Assembly: GCF_031755915.1 (NCBI RefSeq)
Contig: NC_083383.1
Coordinates: forward strand, 30,359,501-30,423,500
Length of the DNA stretch: 64,000 bases
From: Ziziphus jujuba
Lineage: Eukaryota; Streptophyta; Magnoliopsida; Rosales; Rhamnaceae
Reading direction: 5' to 3'
Numbering within the stretch: the first letter of the stretch is position 1; each line of letters opens with the position of its first letter. Shown one piece after another: positions 25,429 to 37,916 of this stretch. A program made the translations under genes and the position numbers. Under the pieces are notes generated by a model. That model saw nothing but the letters and a program-made list of their open reading frames with translations. It ran no database searches and was not told the DNA's origin.

Positions 25429-28140
25429 AGCTCTTCGATTGAGATGGAACTCGGCGCTTCAGAGAGAAAAAGAGAGAGAGCGCTATTCGGTTGGGTATCG
25501 AAGAAAAACAAAAAACAAAACAACCAAGAAAACCCTAGCAAGCAGGAAATGGATTTTGGAAATTTGAGATTTGGGGAATATATAAGAGGATTTTTGGGAT
25601 TTTAGGGATTTTCTTTTTCTCTCGTGTGTGTTTGGTTTCACTGAGAGAAGGCGGTTTTCTCATCTGACCGACGGTGACGAAGACCAGCCGTAAAAATGTA
25701 TTTAAACTGTATATAATGCCGTTTTGTTGATATCGTTGCATAATTTACATCTGAGTAAGAGAAAATTATCAGCTAATACTGTATCTCACAATTTTATCAC
25801 TTTTTTTTTTTTTTTTCTAACTTTAGGCTTTAGTTTGATAATAAATTATTATTAATTAACATTTAACATAAATAAATTATATATAATTAGATAAAAATTT
25901 AAAAAATTAATAAATTGCACCAATCTGTTTGATTCTCGGTTCTATCTTTTATTTCTATTTCTATTACATGGTGTATAATGTATTCAATTGTTTTATTTGT
26001 GTTAGTGGATAAATTATACATCTCAATTAGGTTTAACCTAAAGGAGAAAACATATCACCAAAAAAAAAAAAAAAAAGAGTTATGGGAGAAAAATATATAT
26101 ACAAATTGTAAATGAAAACCAATTTGAAATTGTGTGATATATATATATTTTTTCTCATGTATAATTAATTGATATATTTAATAAATTTTAATTACCATTA
26201 ATTAAGATTAATAAATAATTGAAATAAACAAATTGTACATAATTTAATAAAAGATAGAAACAAAAAGTAAAAATCAAACACAACTTAACATAGTTATTAG
26301 TTTTCTTTTCGTTCTCTATTTTTTTTTTTTTAATTCTTACGCCATTATGTGTTATTCGTTTATATCTAAGTGTTATCTAATAATAATTATAGTTTATTAA
26401 ATAAGCTTGAAAGAAAAATAAAAAACCAATACAGTTTAAATTGGTGATTGATTTTGTATTATGCATTTTAATAATCAACTTATATATTTAACAAACTCAA
26501 ATAGTCACTGTTTAATATTTATCTTACACAAATTTACATGCTATTGGATACATCGCAAACAACATACAACACGAGCAATTAATTATTATTTTTTTTTTTT
26601 TATTAATAAGCTTGAGTATTGGGTTTTGGATTTGGGTTTGGTGTTGGGGCCTCAATAAATTCTGTAGAATTCCATCGTTATCATGTTCTATTTTTTTTAT
26701 TTATTTACCAAAAAAAAAAAGGGGGGAAATGTTGTATTTCGTTTATAACATGAAATGTCTCCTTCTGACGAGACTATTGCAGTGTATGAAAAGGACTTGT
26801 GAACCAAATTTTAATAGGGAAATTGGCGTTGATATACACTAAGCTATAGATCATATGCTCTGCACATGATGCATATGCAAGAGGTAATTGATATCAATTA
26901 CATTGCTTCTCTTACTACTAACCACAAGCTCCTTGAGTAATTGATGTCAGAGCCACAGCTTGCTACTCCGACTATTTGACTTCCTTTCCCGTTAGCTTGG
27001 TCTTTGGTATGCGGTCTCATCGTCATGAACTCATCTCCTCCACACACCCCTTTGCCCCATCCGGATAATGTTTATTGGGCTTCTTGATTGTGGTAGCTAT
27101 GAGTCTATGACGACAACAACACACACAGGCTTCCGGGGCATTTGAGCAAACCCACAACGGGTATGGAACAAAATATAGCCCCTTTTGAACAAGAATTCAG
27201 AACCCAAATTTGGTCTGGCAAGAGATGGGAAGGTGTTTGTTTTGAAGTTAGTGTCAAGAAGGAACTGAAATTTGAGAAATTGAGGCAAGAAAAGCCATTT
27301 TAAGGCTAAAGAAACAAAGAGAAAATTTTTTTTTTCTTTAAAAAAATACCAAGAAAAAAAAATCCAAAGAGAGGAAGTCAAGTTTTGTGTAGGGATGGAG
27401 TGTACAAAATCACAAACAAAAATGAAAACACAAAAAGATAGGAGCTTTGGCTTGAATTTCTACGTGTTTATAGAATTGAGAAACTTATAAAAAAAAATAA
27501 TAATAATAAAAAATAAAAAAATAAAAATGCAAAGATACATAAAATACTTGGAACTGAGCAATGGGAGGTGGATGTAAGTCTGGGTGTGCCTCTGTCTCCC
27601 AGTGCTTGTGCGTAACCTTCTGCCAATCAGCATTTTTTTTTTTTTTTTGGTTGTAAATTGCTAAATTGAATTTGAACGTAGATGAACGAGTAACCCAGTG
27701 GTTCTGCTTGACGTTTTACCAATCAGCATTTTTTTTTTTTTTTGGTAAATTGCTAGATTGAATTTGAGCGTAATTGAACCAGTAAAAATTATTTGTTATC
27801 TCTATATTAATGCCGATGTTTATGTTTTTGCTGGAGTTAGTAGTTATTCTTGAACAAATTGAAAAGGAAGAATAGCTTTGGTCAATTTTAAGAGAAGCAA
27901 TACAAATGACATCAATTATCCCTATACAAAATAAATAAATAAATAAATAAATGTATTATGTGCAGCATACTATTGTTTCCATTTGATATTTTAATAGGAG
28001 ACTAACAGTGTCAGTATTTTGCAAATTTGGAATGCAAAATGCAAAAAAATATTATTTAGGATGCAATGTACAAAATACAATATAATTCAGAGAGCATCAA
28101 TATCAATTTTTCAATTTTTATATATAACTTAGCATATTAA
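25429..28140. other. SPT5 upstream region and spacer
   Basis: Holds the SPT5 5' untranslated region and promoter (about 25429-25750, with pyrimidine tracts on the transcript strand) and then AT-rich spacer. At about 26900-27420 the sequence is less AT-rich, but the longest open frame (minus strand, 27097-27381) has no recognisable motif. A diverged direct repeat lies at 27623-27786. Confidence 0.5.
27623..27786. repeat. Diverged direct repeat, period about 96
   Basis: ccaatcagca plus a T run, then ggt(tgt)aaattgcta(a/g)attgaatttga(a/g)cgta, occurs at 27623-27693 and again at 27719-27786. The copies differ by several substitutions and small indels, so the duplication is not recent. Confidence 0.85.
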
Positions 28141-28144
28141 TTAA

Positions 28145-28674
28145 GTTTTGCTTGAACAAAAATCGAGCAATAAATATATTCACTCAAAAAACATATTAGA
28201 ATATAATATTGGCTTTAAGATAGAAAATAGAAACTATTACTTTTCGGTGGATTTGCCAATCAATAATTGTATTCCCAGAAAGTAGCTTATGATGGCTTGC
28301 TTTGCTTATGCTTGATTTCAAATTTTAATTTCACATTGTCCATCCAATATTTGATATCAAACTAATTTACGAACAAAAAAATTTTAAACAGTCAGATAAG
28401 TTTAATTTAAATGTTTTAAAATATATAAAGTTTTAAGTGTTAAAAAAAACAATATATATATATATATATATATATGTATATGTACATATAAGAACTTAGA
28501 ACTTATTTTTCACTTTTAATTGGAAATCAAATTTTCGTAGATAATCAATTTTTATGTGCATATAATAAAATTTATTATTTTATGACTTATATATTCGCGT
28601 ATATATATATATACTGTAAATAAAGATTTACGCATTCAAATCTTTTTTTTTTTTTTTTTTTTTTGGGTGCGTGC

Positions 28675-28723
<49 letters not shown>

Positions 28724-28800
28724 CATTAATGATGTAGATTATTCCTTAGCAAAACCAAGGGTCACCTGCAAGCCACATCGCTGAAAAAAATCATACAAAA
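28145..28800. repeat. Block A1: copy of the region upstream of the GT47 gene
   Basis: 28145-28272 aligns with 37917-38035: shared words include caaaaatc(g/a)agcaata, tagaatataata, atagaaaata and ggtggattt(g/a)ccaatcaat. After an unalignable middle that contains a (GT)n tract (28681-28719), 28735-28795 aligns with 38346-38405 (ccaagggtc, gccac(a/g)tc(g/a)ctgaaaa). The 37.9-38.4 kb copy lies just upstream of the GT47 start codon. Confidence 0.75.
28666..28719. repeat. (GT)n microsatellite
   Basis: gtgc units followed by about 19 uninterrupted GT units, immediately after a T run of about 22 bases. It sits inside duplicated block A1 but is absent from the partner block, so it expanded after the duplication. 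Confidence 0.95.
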
Positions 28801-29017
28801 ACTTCATTTAACTAGACCCCTTTAGCTTTGTATTAATTTTAATTTAACTTTTTGGATTTTAAAAATTACAACTGATATATCTTTATAAGAGGTATAAATA
28901 AAATTATTTTAAAGAGTATAGAACTGAATAAGACATAAAGATGGAAACCCTCTTTCAAATATTGTGATATGAAAGAATGTAAAGTAGGAAATCTTACCAT
29001 ATCATTAGTATTAAGTA

Positions 29018-29190
29018 TCAAATTGAGCTACTTTAAATTTAACCAAATATGATTGACCTATTCAATGTAGTCCAATCTAATTCAGCCTCATAATGCAAAT
29101 GAGCATGAAAGTTGTTCACGTATTTAATCCTATAATCCTAGACTCCTAGTTAAACTCCATTCTAAAAGAATGTTCAGGATTAAGAAAGAT
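29018..29190. repeat. Block B2: copy of SPT5 intron 20 sequence
   Basis: Matches 17905-18050 in the same orientation, including ttaaatttaaccaaatatga, gagc(a)tgaaagttgttca and tagttaaactccattctaaa. It lies directly beyond block A1 and directly before the truncated copia element. Confidence 0.7.
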
Positions 29191-29194
29191 TTCA

Positions 29195-31650
29195 CTATCC
29201 TTTTATAAGCACTGTGTTATTAGTAAACAGCATATATTAAAGTTTAGCAATTTTAATGCTAGAAACAAAGCTATTTTAGAGCTAATCCACTTCGATATTT
29301 AGCAAGCACCAGTTTTGTCATTAAGATGTGCAAAATACTTCGTACTTTTTATTGATAATTACTTAAGGAGATGTTGGGTGTATCCAATCAAGAGAAAAGC
29401 GGACGTATTTCGAATTTTTAAAATATTCAAAGTATGGGTGGAGCGTGATTCTGAAAAGAAGATCAAGTGTTTGAGAATAGACAATGGAGGAGAATATACA
29501 TGTGAAGAATTTGATAAGCTTCTGTCAACAAGAAAGTATCAAAAGATAGGATGGCATATACTCTCACAACAAAATGTAGTAGAGCGGATGAATAGAACCT
29601 TGTTGAAGAACTGCTAGGATGACCAATTTTGGGCAAAAGCAATTAAGATCGCTTGTTATGTGATTAATCTGTCACCATCAACCGTAATTGATCTAAAGAC
29701 GCCGATGGAGATGTGGACTAGTAAGCCAGCTGATTATTCTCGGTTACATACATTTGGAAGCCTTGTGCATGAAACATCAAAGCTCGATCAAAAATCCAAA
29801 AAATGTATTTTCTGAAGGTATGATGATAGATTAAGTGGTATCGCTTGTGGGATCCTAGCCCACAAGATGATAATCAGTAGAAATGTAATATTTATAGAAA
29901 ATAAAGTGCAAGAAAAAGAAAATGATAGTAGTTCAAAAGAGAAACTAAAGACTGCTACAATTTAAGTTGAAGAAAGACAAGAACAAAGAGTTCTAAATTT
30001 TTCTGAAATACCACAAGAGCATATAGAACGAAAGGAAGTTGAGTTTGCAACTTCACAAGCTTGATGATTAACTAGGGAGAGGAGAAACTAGCTTGGAACT
30101 TAGAATACGTCATGGAGGGAAATGTTGCATATTGTCTACTAACAGAATATGGAGAGCCATCAACTTTTCAGGAGGCTATAAAAAATCTAGAAGCTTCTTT
30201 GTATCCTCATAAAAACAAGACATGAAATTTTATTCCACCACCATAAAGAAGGAATGATGTTGGCAACAAATGGGTTTAGAAAATCAAATGAGATAGCAAT
30301 GACCAAGTGGAATGGTATCATGCTGGATGGGTGGTGAAATGATTTGCTCAAAAATAAGGTATTGTTTTTAATGAAATATTCTCTCCTATTGTCCGACTTA
30401 CAATAGTTCGTGAAGTCCTGACAATGTGTGCTACATTTGACTTATATTTAAAACAGTTGGATGTGAAAACTATATTTCTCCATGGAAAACTTGAAGAAGA
30501 GATTTATATGCTCCAATCAAGAGGTTTTGAAGAAAAAGGAAATGAGAACTTGATTTGGAGGTTGAACAAATCTCTATAGTCTCAAAAAAGCGACAAGATG
30601 TTGTTATAAAAGATTTGATTCCTTCATCATGGGTCTTGGATACAATAGACTTAATCCAAATCTTTATACTTACTATAAGAGATTTAATGATAGTAATTTC
30701 ATTATTCTGCTATTTTATGTTGATGATATGTTGGTAAAAAGCCCCAACAAAGGTTGCATTGAGGATTTGAAGGTACAGTTGACTATAGAGTTTGGAATGA
30801 AAGACTTAAGATTGGTAAACAAGATTCTAGATATACAAATTTACTGAAACAAAATAATAGAAAGGTTTGACTTTCTTAAAAGAACTACTTGAAGAAAATC
30901 TTACAGCATTTTAACATGCAAAATTTTAAGCCAATTTTTATTCCTCTTCCTATTAATTTCAAGTTATCCTTAAGTATGAATCCTAGCAATGAAAAAGAGA
31001 GGATGAAAATGTCTCGAATAGCATATGCATCAGCAATTAGTAGCTTAATGTTCGCTATGGTATGCATAAGGCCAAACATTGCACAAGCTGTAAGAATGGT
31101 TAGTCGATACATGGCGAATTCTGGCAGATAGCATTGGAGTGTTATGAAAAGGATTATAAGATATGTGAAGAGTATGTCAAATGCTGCATTGTATTATGGA
31201 GAATTAGACTTTATAATCAAAAGCTAGGTTGATTTATATTATGTAGGTGATCTTAACAAAAGCAAATCCACCACAGGATATATGTTTGCTCTTGCTAGAG
31301 GAATTATAAGCTAGATTTCAAAACTACAGCCTGTCATAGCTACTTCACAATGTAAGCAGAATATACAACAACTTTGCAGGCTAGCAAAAAGGTGATATGG
31401 TTGCAAATGCTGCTCGAGGAGCTTGAACACAAATAAGAAAAGATAACTCTGTTTTGTGATAGTCAGAGTGCTTTACATTTAGAAAAGAGTCCACCATATC
31501 TATTGAAGACAAGTTCCATTTCGCTTTGTTCATGAGAAGGTGGAAGAAAAAAGTGTTGATCTACAAAATATCTATATAAAAGACAACCTAGTTGATGTTT
31601 TGACAAAGCCAATTAATACAAATAAGTTTATGCGGTATAGATCCTCGATT
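29195..31650 (+). mobile_element. Truncated, decayed Ty1/copia retrotransposon
   Basis: Fragments appear in polyprotein order. At 29203-29260 a GAG-pre-integrase end (HCVISKQHILKF, then NKAILELIHFD). At 29315-29617 the integrase core (KYFVLFIDNYLRRCWVYPIK, RIDNGGEYTCEEF, VVERMNRTLL). At about 30360-30850 reverse transcriptase pieces (LKQLDVKTIFLHGKLEEEIYM and the YVDD box with FGMKDL). At 30889-31420 the RNase H region (AYASAISSLMFAMVCIRPNIAQAV; 'AEYTTTLQASKKVIWLQMLL'). At 31580-31640 a terminal 'LVDVLTKPIN' motif. Stops and frameshifts separate every part, and gag, protease and the 5' LTR are missing. It is non-autonomous and dead. It lies between the duplicated SPT5 blocks, so it arrived after, or helped disrupt, the second SPT5 copy. 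Confidence 0.9.
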
Positions 31651-31732
31651 GACCTAGCAAAAACATAAGCAGTATTTGTATAGAAATGACAAGTAGAAAT
31701 GATAGAAAGGTTACAACAAAAGTAATTTTAAA

Positions 31733-32250
31733 TGAGAGTTATGTGGCGGTAAAGTCATTTTTGGATTAAGCCTTTTGACAAAGTCAAAGGAGATGGGTGG
31801 TGGATATGTTGTCTAAAACACACCTTAAAATGTAATAACAGCTTACACAATCGGCATATATACGTGGCAAAAAAATCGTTGTTCTTTTCTTTCTTTGCCA
31901 CCTTCCCCCACTATAAATATTTGTTTCACTTCCTTTTGATTTATTGATATAGAAATAGAGAGAAAGAAAGAGAGCATTAGAGAGAGAATTTTAAAAGGGT
32001 TTCTTCTAAATACTTATGTCTCCCTTATTATGGAGAGAGTATGTTTTTTTCTAATTATAAAATAGAGGATATTGTTAATTGTGGTTTCCTTATTTTAAAG
32101 AGAAATTATTGTATCTTTGTATTACAATAAAATCCTTCTACAATTGCCTCTTATTTTGTATTTAATTTATTTGAAAATTTTCACATATAAAATTCTCATT
32201 TTTGTAGTTTTTACTTCAGTTGTAATTGTATATCACCATAATATCTTAAC
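31733..32250 (+). repeat. Probable 3' LTR of the copia element
   Basis: Sequence right after the end of the copia coding remnant begins tgagagttatgtgg. It contains a TATA-like ctataaatat at about 31911 and a poly-A signal-like aataaaatcc near 32127, as an LTR should. No second LTR is present for comparison, so both ends are approximate. Confidence 0.45.
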
Positions 32251-32351
32251 AGAAATTGTAATAAGATTGTTGATTGGATAACTAAAAGGGCTTCGAAGGC
32301 TTTATTTCCCTTAAATTGGGAACTTTTTACCCAATTGGAGTTATGATCTTT

Positions 32352-32359
32352 GTTACTCT
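32352..32359. repeat. Left 8-bp target-site duplication of the hAT element
   Basis: gttactct here and at 36556-36563, exactly flanking the terminal inverted repeats. An 8-base duplication is diagnostic of hAT transposition. Confidence 0.92.
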
Positions 32360-35300
32360 TAGGCCTGGCAAAATGCCACACGACCCATTAACACGACATG
32401 AACCTACACGATAATTTATTGGTTTGGATCCACGATATTGGATTGGGTTTGTATTAGTACCACCCAATAAGACACATTAAGAAAATAGGTGTTAATGGGT
32501 GGAACCCATTAAACCCATTCATATGGGATATTTTTGTAATTTTATAGGATATAATAATTTTACCCTAAAACTAAGATAATAAAATGTTTGCTGCCTCTTT
32601 AGCCTTTGCCCTAAATACATTATTATTCTCTCATCTCTCAATTTTATAATAAAAAACTTAACAAGATTCATCGGATTTTGGAAGCTGTTTTAACATCATT
32701 AGAATTTGGAAGTTCACAGATTTGAAAAAATATTTGTTTAAAGATAACAAGGTAAGATTCTATTCTTATTTTTAAATTCTTCAATTTTGATTTTGTGTTA
32801 AATTTTATCATATTATATTAAAATTTACTAGGAAAATCATTGGGAAGTTACAAATAAATGTTCCTGTGATGTCCAAAAGATTTTAGTTATATTCTTAATT
32901 GGGTTATTCTTTTAGTTAATTATTTTGCCTCTGATTGAAACCTCCCATAAGCTATTCACAATTCGGAGCCTAATTTTTTTATTCATTCATTCATTCTTGT
33001 TTTTTTTTTAATTATTATTATTTTGGTGAAAGTCCCATAGACTCAGATGAAGCTCCATATTTCAAAATCCAATCAAATTATATACTTTTTTTTTTTTTTG
33101 AAAGGTGAAATTGACTAGAAGATAGATTATATATGAATTTGTGACAAATATTTTATTGTAACTTTATTTTCTCACATAAGTGACAGTCAATTCACTTATA
33201 TGTATATATATAAATATATAGTGATAACCACATAGAAAAGAACAACACCGCACGTAATATAAAAATTTATATTTATATAAGTCTATAGTATTTGTTTTTA
33301 CAAATTTTTAGTCCTATATGAATTAAATATATAAACACATATTATAAGAGTTGTATTTAAGATAAATGATCAATGACCATGACCAAATCTATTTTTTCAC
33401 TGGTTTCCAAATTTTTTATCACACTTTCGTACACAAAAAAAAAAAAAAAGAGTAAAAAATAATAATAATATATTTTTTGAATCAACATCATGTGTTAACA
33501 TTAATTTATATTAAATTAATAGTATATTTGATTTTTCAAATATATGCAGATGGATTCAATCAATGTTAATGAAAACTCTATCGATACTCCAACTAAAGTA
33601 GGTGCTACTACAAACAATACACAGAGTATTGGGGAAACTGATACAAAAAAGGAGACTAAGGGCTTATATGTAGGTAAGAGTGCAAAACGAAAATTGAGAT
33701 CACCTGCTTGGAATTTATTTGAGTTATTACCACTTGGTGAGGATAAAAAGAAACGTGCTAAGTGTAAGCAATGTGGAATAATATATTTATGTGATAGCTC
33801 TCATGGAACAGGAAATATGTTGCATCATATTCCATGCAACATATTCCAATTTGTCCTAAAAAACGAGATGGTGATGTTAAACAAATGCTTTTATCTAATT
33901 CTCAACGGCATGTTTTAATGAAATCTCCAAATTTTGATTATGAAACTTTTCGCAATTTGGTCATAGAGGCAATTATCAAGCATGATTTGCCTTTTAACTT
34001 TGTTGAATATGAAGGCATAAAAGCTATCTTTTCATATATTTCTGCTGAACTCAAGTTGCCTTGTAGGAACACAGTTAAGGAATGTATGTTGAGGATGTTT
34101 AAAACTGAAAAACAAAAGCTTCATAATTTGTTAGATTCAGTTCAAGATAGGATAAGTTTGACATCAGATTTATGGACCTCTGTATCAACTGATGGTTATC
34201 TTACTCTTGCAGCCTACTTTATTGATCAAGAATGGAAATTGCAAAAAAGGATTTTAAATTTTTGTTATATGCCCCCACCTCATAATAGTGTTTCACTGTC
34301 TGATAAAATTAGTTCACTGTTAACTGACTGGAAAATTGAGAAGAAAATATTTTCTATCACATTGGACAATGCTTCTGTTAATGATTGCTTTGTTGAGATT
34401 TTAAAAAATCAGTTGAACTTTAGAGGTGTACTTTTGATGAGTGGTCAATTCTTTCATGTTCGTTGTTGTGCTCATATTTTAAATTTGATAGTCCAAGATG
34501 AACTAAAGGAGATTGATGATTCAATTTCAAAAACTAGAGAATACATTAAATATATTAAACGTTCTTCCAGCAGGAAGCATAAATTTTATGATTGTGTTGC
34601 ACAAGTAGGAATAGCAGGTACTAAGAAAGGCTTGAGACAAGATGTGCCAACTAGATGGAACTCCACCCATATCATGCTTGAGAGTGCTATTTTCTATCAT
34701 CGTGCATTAATCAATTTAGAATTGTCTGATTCAAATTTCAATTGTTGTCCATCTCCAGAAGAGTGGGATAAAATAGAAAAGATTTATAAGTTTTTGGCAC
34801 ATTTTAATGAAGTTACTTGTTTATTTTCTGGAACAAAATATCCCACATCAAATTTATTTTTCCCCAAAGTGTTCATAATACAGCACAACATCAAATTAGC
34901 CATGAAAGGAAGTGATAGCTTTTTGAGAAGATGGGGACTTGTATGCACTTAAAGTTTGAAAAATATTGGTCAGAGTATAACTTGATTCTTGTAATTGCCA
35001 TTATCTTAAATCTCTGGTACAAAATTCATTTTGTTGATTGGGCTTATACAAAGCTCCATGGTAAGAATTCTTATGAGTTTTAGCATGTCCATTGTACAAT
35101 AATGTCTCTATTTGAGGTGTATATAGATAGTTTATCTCATGTTCTTAATATAAGTACCACATTGAATGAAACTTCTAAGCAGAGGCACAGCGAAGACTTT
35201 ATTTTTGAGGTAAATTTTGATTTTATTTTATTTATTATATGTAAAAATAAAAGTTAATTAATTTTTTTTTTTTTACATTCATTAAAAGTATTAATTATAG

Positions 35301-35845
35301 TATATTGTATTGTGCAAAATTTTGATATTTCTCACAAGGATGGTGCTTCTTCAAGTAAAAAAACTGAACTTGATAAATATTTTAATGAAGAAAGGCTAGA
35401 TAGAAAGCAAGATTTAAATGTTCTTAGTTGGTGGAAAGTAGAGCAATTTCGTTATCTAATACTTTCTCATTTGGCCCGTGATGTATTAGCCATGCCAATT
35501 TCAATAGTTGCCTCCGAATCTGTATTTAGTCTTGGTGGTAGAGTGTTGGATCAATATCGCAGTTCATTGATGTCTGAAAATGTGCAAGTGTTGTTGGGTA
35601 CTCGAGATTGGCTTTTTGGAAAAATAAGTAAAATAATGATATATTTATATTTTAATATGTCTTATTATTATACACCATTGGATGTATTACAATTTTTTTT
35701 TTTGGTTGTTTTTGATATTTACTAGTTCAAGATGTAGAAGATTCTTCCTTTGAAAAACTAACTGAAGATGTGTTCAATTTGAATATTGAGGAATCTAAGT
35801 CCGAACAAAGCTGAAATAGTATTTGCATTGATGTTTGCAAGGTAG

Positions 35846-35884
<39 letters not shown>

Positions 35885-36555
35885 CATACGTATTTATGTG
35901 TATAATTATTTAGTTATTTCTTTGTACTTTTTATATTCTTTAATGTTTTTTTTTTTTTTTTCCTTCTTTAGGGAACTATGAGCTTCATACCTTATTACAT
36001 GGTAGTGGCGGAAAGATATAGCTTTATAAAAATTTAAACAATGATGTTTTGTTCTACATTTAATGTTTTCTAATAGTTATGTTGGATTTTTAATGTTGAT
36101 TTGGTTTGTAATTTTTGAATATTTTTAAATAGACAAAATGCATGTTCTTTAGCTATGATGAATGTTTAGTATGAGTTTGATTTATAATAATTTTAATTGA
36201 TAATTATTAATACATGTAGAATTTTAGTATGTGAATGCTTTTTTCTTTTCTTTTATTTTCTTTACATTTTTTTTTAATTTTTTTCGAAGATGTTTAGTTT
36301 ATCAACAAACAATTTCATTTATTATTATTATTTTTTATAAAAAAAAAAGGGTTTATTTTACCATTTTTATATCTAATCAAAATATGACCTTTATGCTTAA
36401 CGGGTTAACAGGTTATACGAAAATTTAATGAATGGATTCGGGTTTACATATCTCAACACGAAAACTTAATGGGTCGTGTTTGGGTAAAAAAAATTAACAC
36501 GAACACGACACAACACGACACGAATACGGTTCAACACGACATGTTACCAGACCTA
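32360..36555 (+). mobile_element. hAT-family DNA transposon, full length (4196 bp)
   Basis: Ends are imperfect inverted repeats: taggcctggcaaaatg at the left and, reverse-complemented, taggtctggtaacatg at the right (13 of 16 identical). They are flanked by perfect 8-bp duplications (gttactct). Subterminal regions carry clustered cacgac/acacgac words at both ends (32379-32412; 36466-36540), the kind of short repeats hAT transposases bind. The interior encodes a BED-zinc-finger hAT transposase that is now broken. Removing the element and one duplication restores ttgttactctcagattatcc. Intact ends and exact target duplications suggest a fairly recent insertion, or one that could still be moved by a transposase made elsewhere. 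Confidence 0.93.
33544..35814 (+). pseudogene. hAT transposase (BED finger, DUF4413/hAT dimerisation), broken
   Basis: N-terminus at 33544 encodes a BED-type zinc finger (SPAWNLFELL, then KCKQCG and GTGNMLHHI). A 14-base tandem duplication at 33821-33848 shifts the frame; the transposase core resumes at about 33849 in another frame and runs to 34952 (LTSDLWTSVSTDGYLTLAAY; ITLDNASVND; RCCAHILNLIVQDELKEI; VPTRWNSTHIMLESA). A second frameshift near 34925 moves the match (LKFEKYWSEYNLILVIAI) to a third frame, which ends in a TAG near 35081. The C-terminal dimerisation region (ARDVLAMPISIVASESVFSLGG) is at 35312-35640, probably after an intron, and a short last exon ends at 35814. At least three disabling lesions, so no active transposase from this copy. 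Confidence 0.9.
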
Positions 36556-36563
36556 GTTACTCT
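36556..36563. repeat. Right 8-bp target-site duplication of the hAT element
   Basis: gttactct, identical to 32352-32359. Confidence 0.92.
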
Positions 36564-36602
36564 CAGATTATCCTTTTGAATAAAAGCTTGATTTTTCTCT
36601 TG

Positions 36603-36636
<34 letters not shown>

Positions 36637-37465
36637 ATTCCATTTCAAACACAATATATATATATATATATGATTCTTCATCTTCTCTATTTTTTTCATT
36701 ATTATTTTATATTTTATATATTGTTTTTTTTTTTTAAACTTTATTTAGTTTTAGTATCTTTACCAAACAAACTTCATTCCTTACTGCATCTTGCTATTCA
36801 TGTAAATTTATAACAATTTATCTTCTTTTGTTTCAAATACTTCCATTTGTAGTGGTAGATAACCTTGAATTTGTAATTAATATTGTTTTCACCGGATGAT
36901 CCTTAAACTTGATAGACAGACAAATGACTTTTTTCTTTAATTATTATTGGGTTTAAATTTTATATAATTCTCTAAATTTCACATCGCAACATATGATCAT
37001 TATAACTCTTTCAAGGTTAGAAACTCTCCGTATTCTTGTGCCGCAACACTGATAACTTTTCTATTTATATCCAAGATTGATCGTTTGCTTACAACTTACA
37101 AATATACAGGCGGCCGGGTTGGTAAATATAGTAAACGAAAGTGCTTGTTTGGTAACATGAGAGGCTTTTGGTTTTTATTTTTTATTTCCAATTTAAGCTC
37201 TGTATAATTCACATATGTGACTCATTTTGATAAATGTTTTTCTTTTTGTCAATATTATAAATAACCATCACTAATGTATGTTTGATTTTTCAAACAAAAG
37301 AAAATAAATGACTAAAAATATTACCAAACAAGGGTTAGTAATCTAGCAAACAGAGAAATGAATGAGCAAAAAGAGGAGAATTATCTGGGCTTGTCCCGCT
37401 GAAAATGTATGTTGTAAAAATTGTAAAACCAAACTAAACCATAGATAGGTTCGTTTCACATGTCA
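36564..37465. other. Spacer between hAT element and SPT5 fragment
   Basis: AT-rich, with (AT)n tracts at about 36608-36632 and 36655-36670. No coding homology. The part at about 37370-37480 shares short words with PPD4 intron 1 (43.50-43.69 kb). Confidence 0.5.
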
Positions 37466-37469
37466 TGGG

Positions 37470-37725
37470 GCTTCACCAAGGAACCATCTCAATTGTCTGG
37501 GTGTTTACAAATTGCTAAACAGAAAATGAAATTACAAACATTAAACATTTTTTCTATTGTGAATAAAAATTAAACATTATATTTGCACAAAATTGCATAT
37601 ACCGCAATAAATCTCCAGATATACAAATCCAATGCTTAATACAGAAAGTCATATGTACACATAAGTAACATAACTCTCTAACAATGGCTTCTTTGTGCGC
37701 TTCAATATAAATATAATAATAATAA
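37470..37725 (-). pseudogene. Block C2: SPT5 fragment (exon 4 start, intron 3, exon 3 end)
   Basis: On the plus strand, 37474-37508 (aggaaccatctcaattg, tgggtgt, acaaattgc) matches SPT5 exon 4 at 22326-22361, and 37671-37718 (ctctctaaca, tggcttcttt, gtgcgcttcaatataaat) matches the end of exon 3 at 22504-22550. The sequence between them matches SPT5 intron 3 more loosely (aatcc/aattc, cagaaag). Because an intron is included, this is a DNA-level copy, not a retrocopy. Exon sequence carries a base insertion and substitutions, and neighbouring exons are gone. Non-functional relic of a second SPT5 copy. Confidence 0.8.
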
Positions 37726-37916
37726 TATTTCATGTCTCTTTTCTAACAAGGGCTATTTCAGCATGTTTCTTCCACCTCCCAAACTGATGGGCAGTTTGAC
37801 AACAGAAGACTATGACATAAAAAGGATTTTTTTATAGAGACCCAATTTTTATTTATACCTTAAGTATACTGATTAATTTTTTTGCTATTCACACACAAAA
37901 TAAAAAAATAAAAAAA

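Noticed and set aside
27097..27381. 94-codon minus-strand frame in the SPT5 upstream spacer
   Set aside because: No family motif, a low-complexity start, and no splice or promoter signals that would make it a gene.
29315..29617. Integrase-like frame as a host gene
   Set aside because: It is part of a decayed copia polyprotein with other fragments in order on either side.
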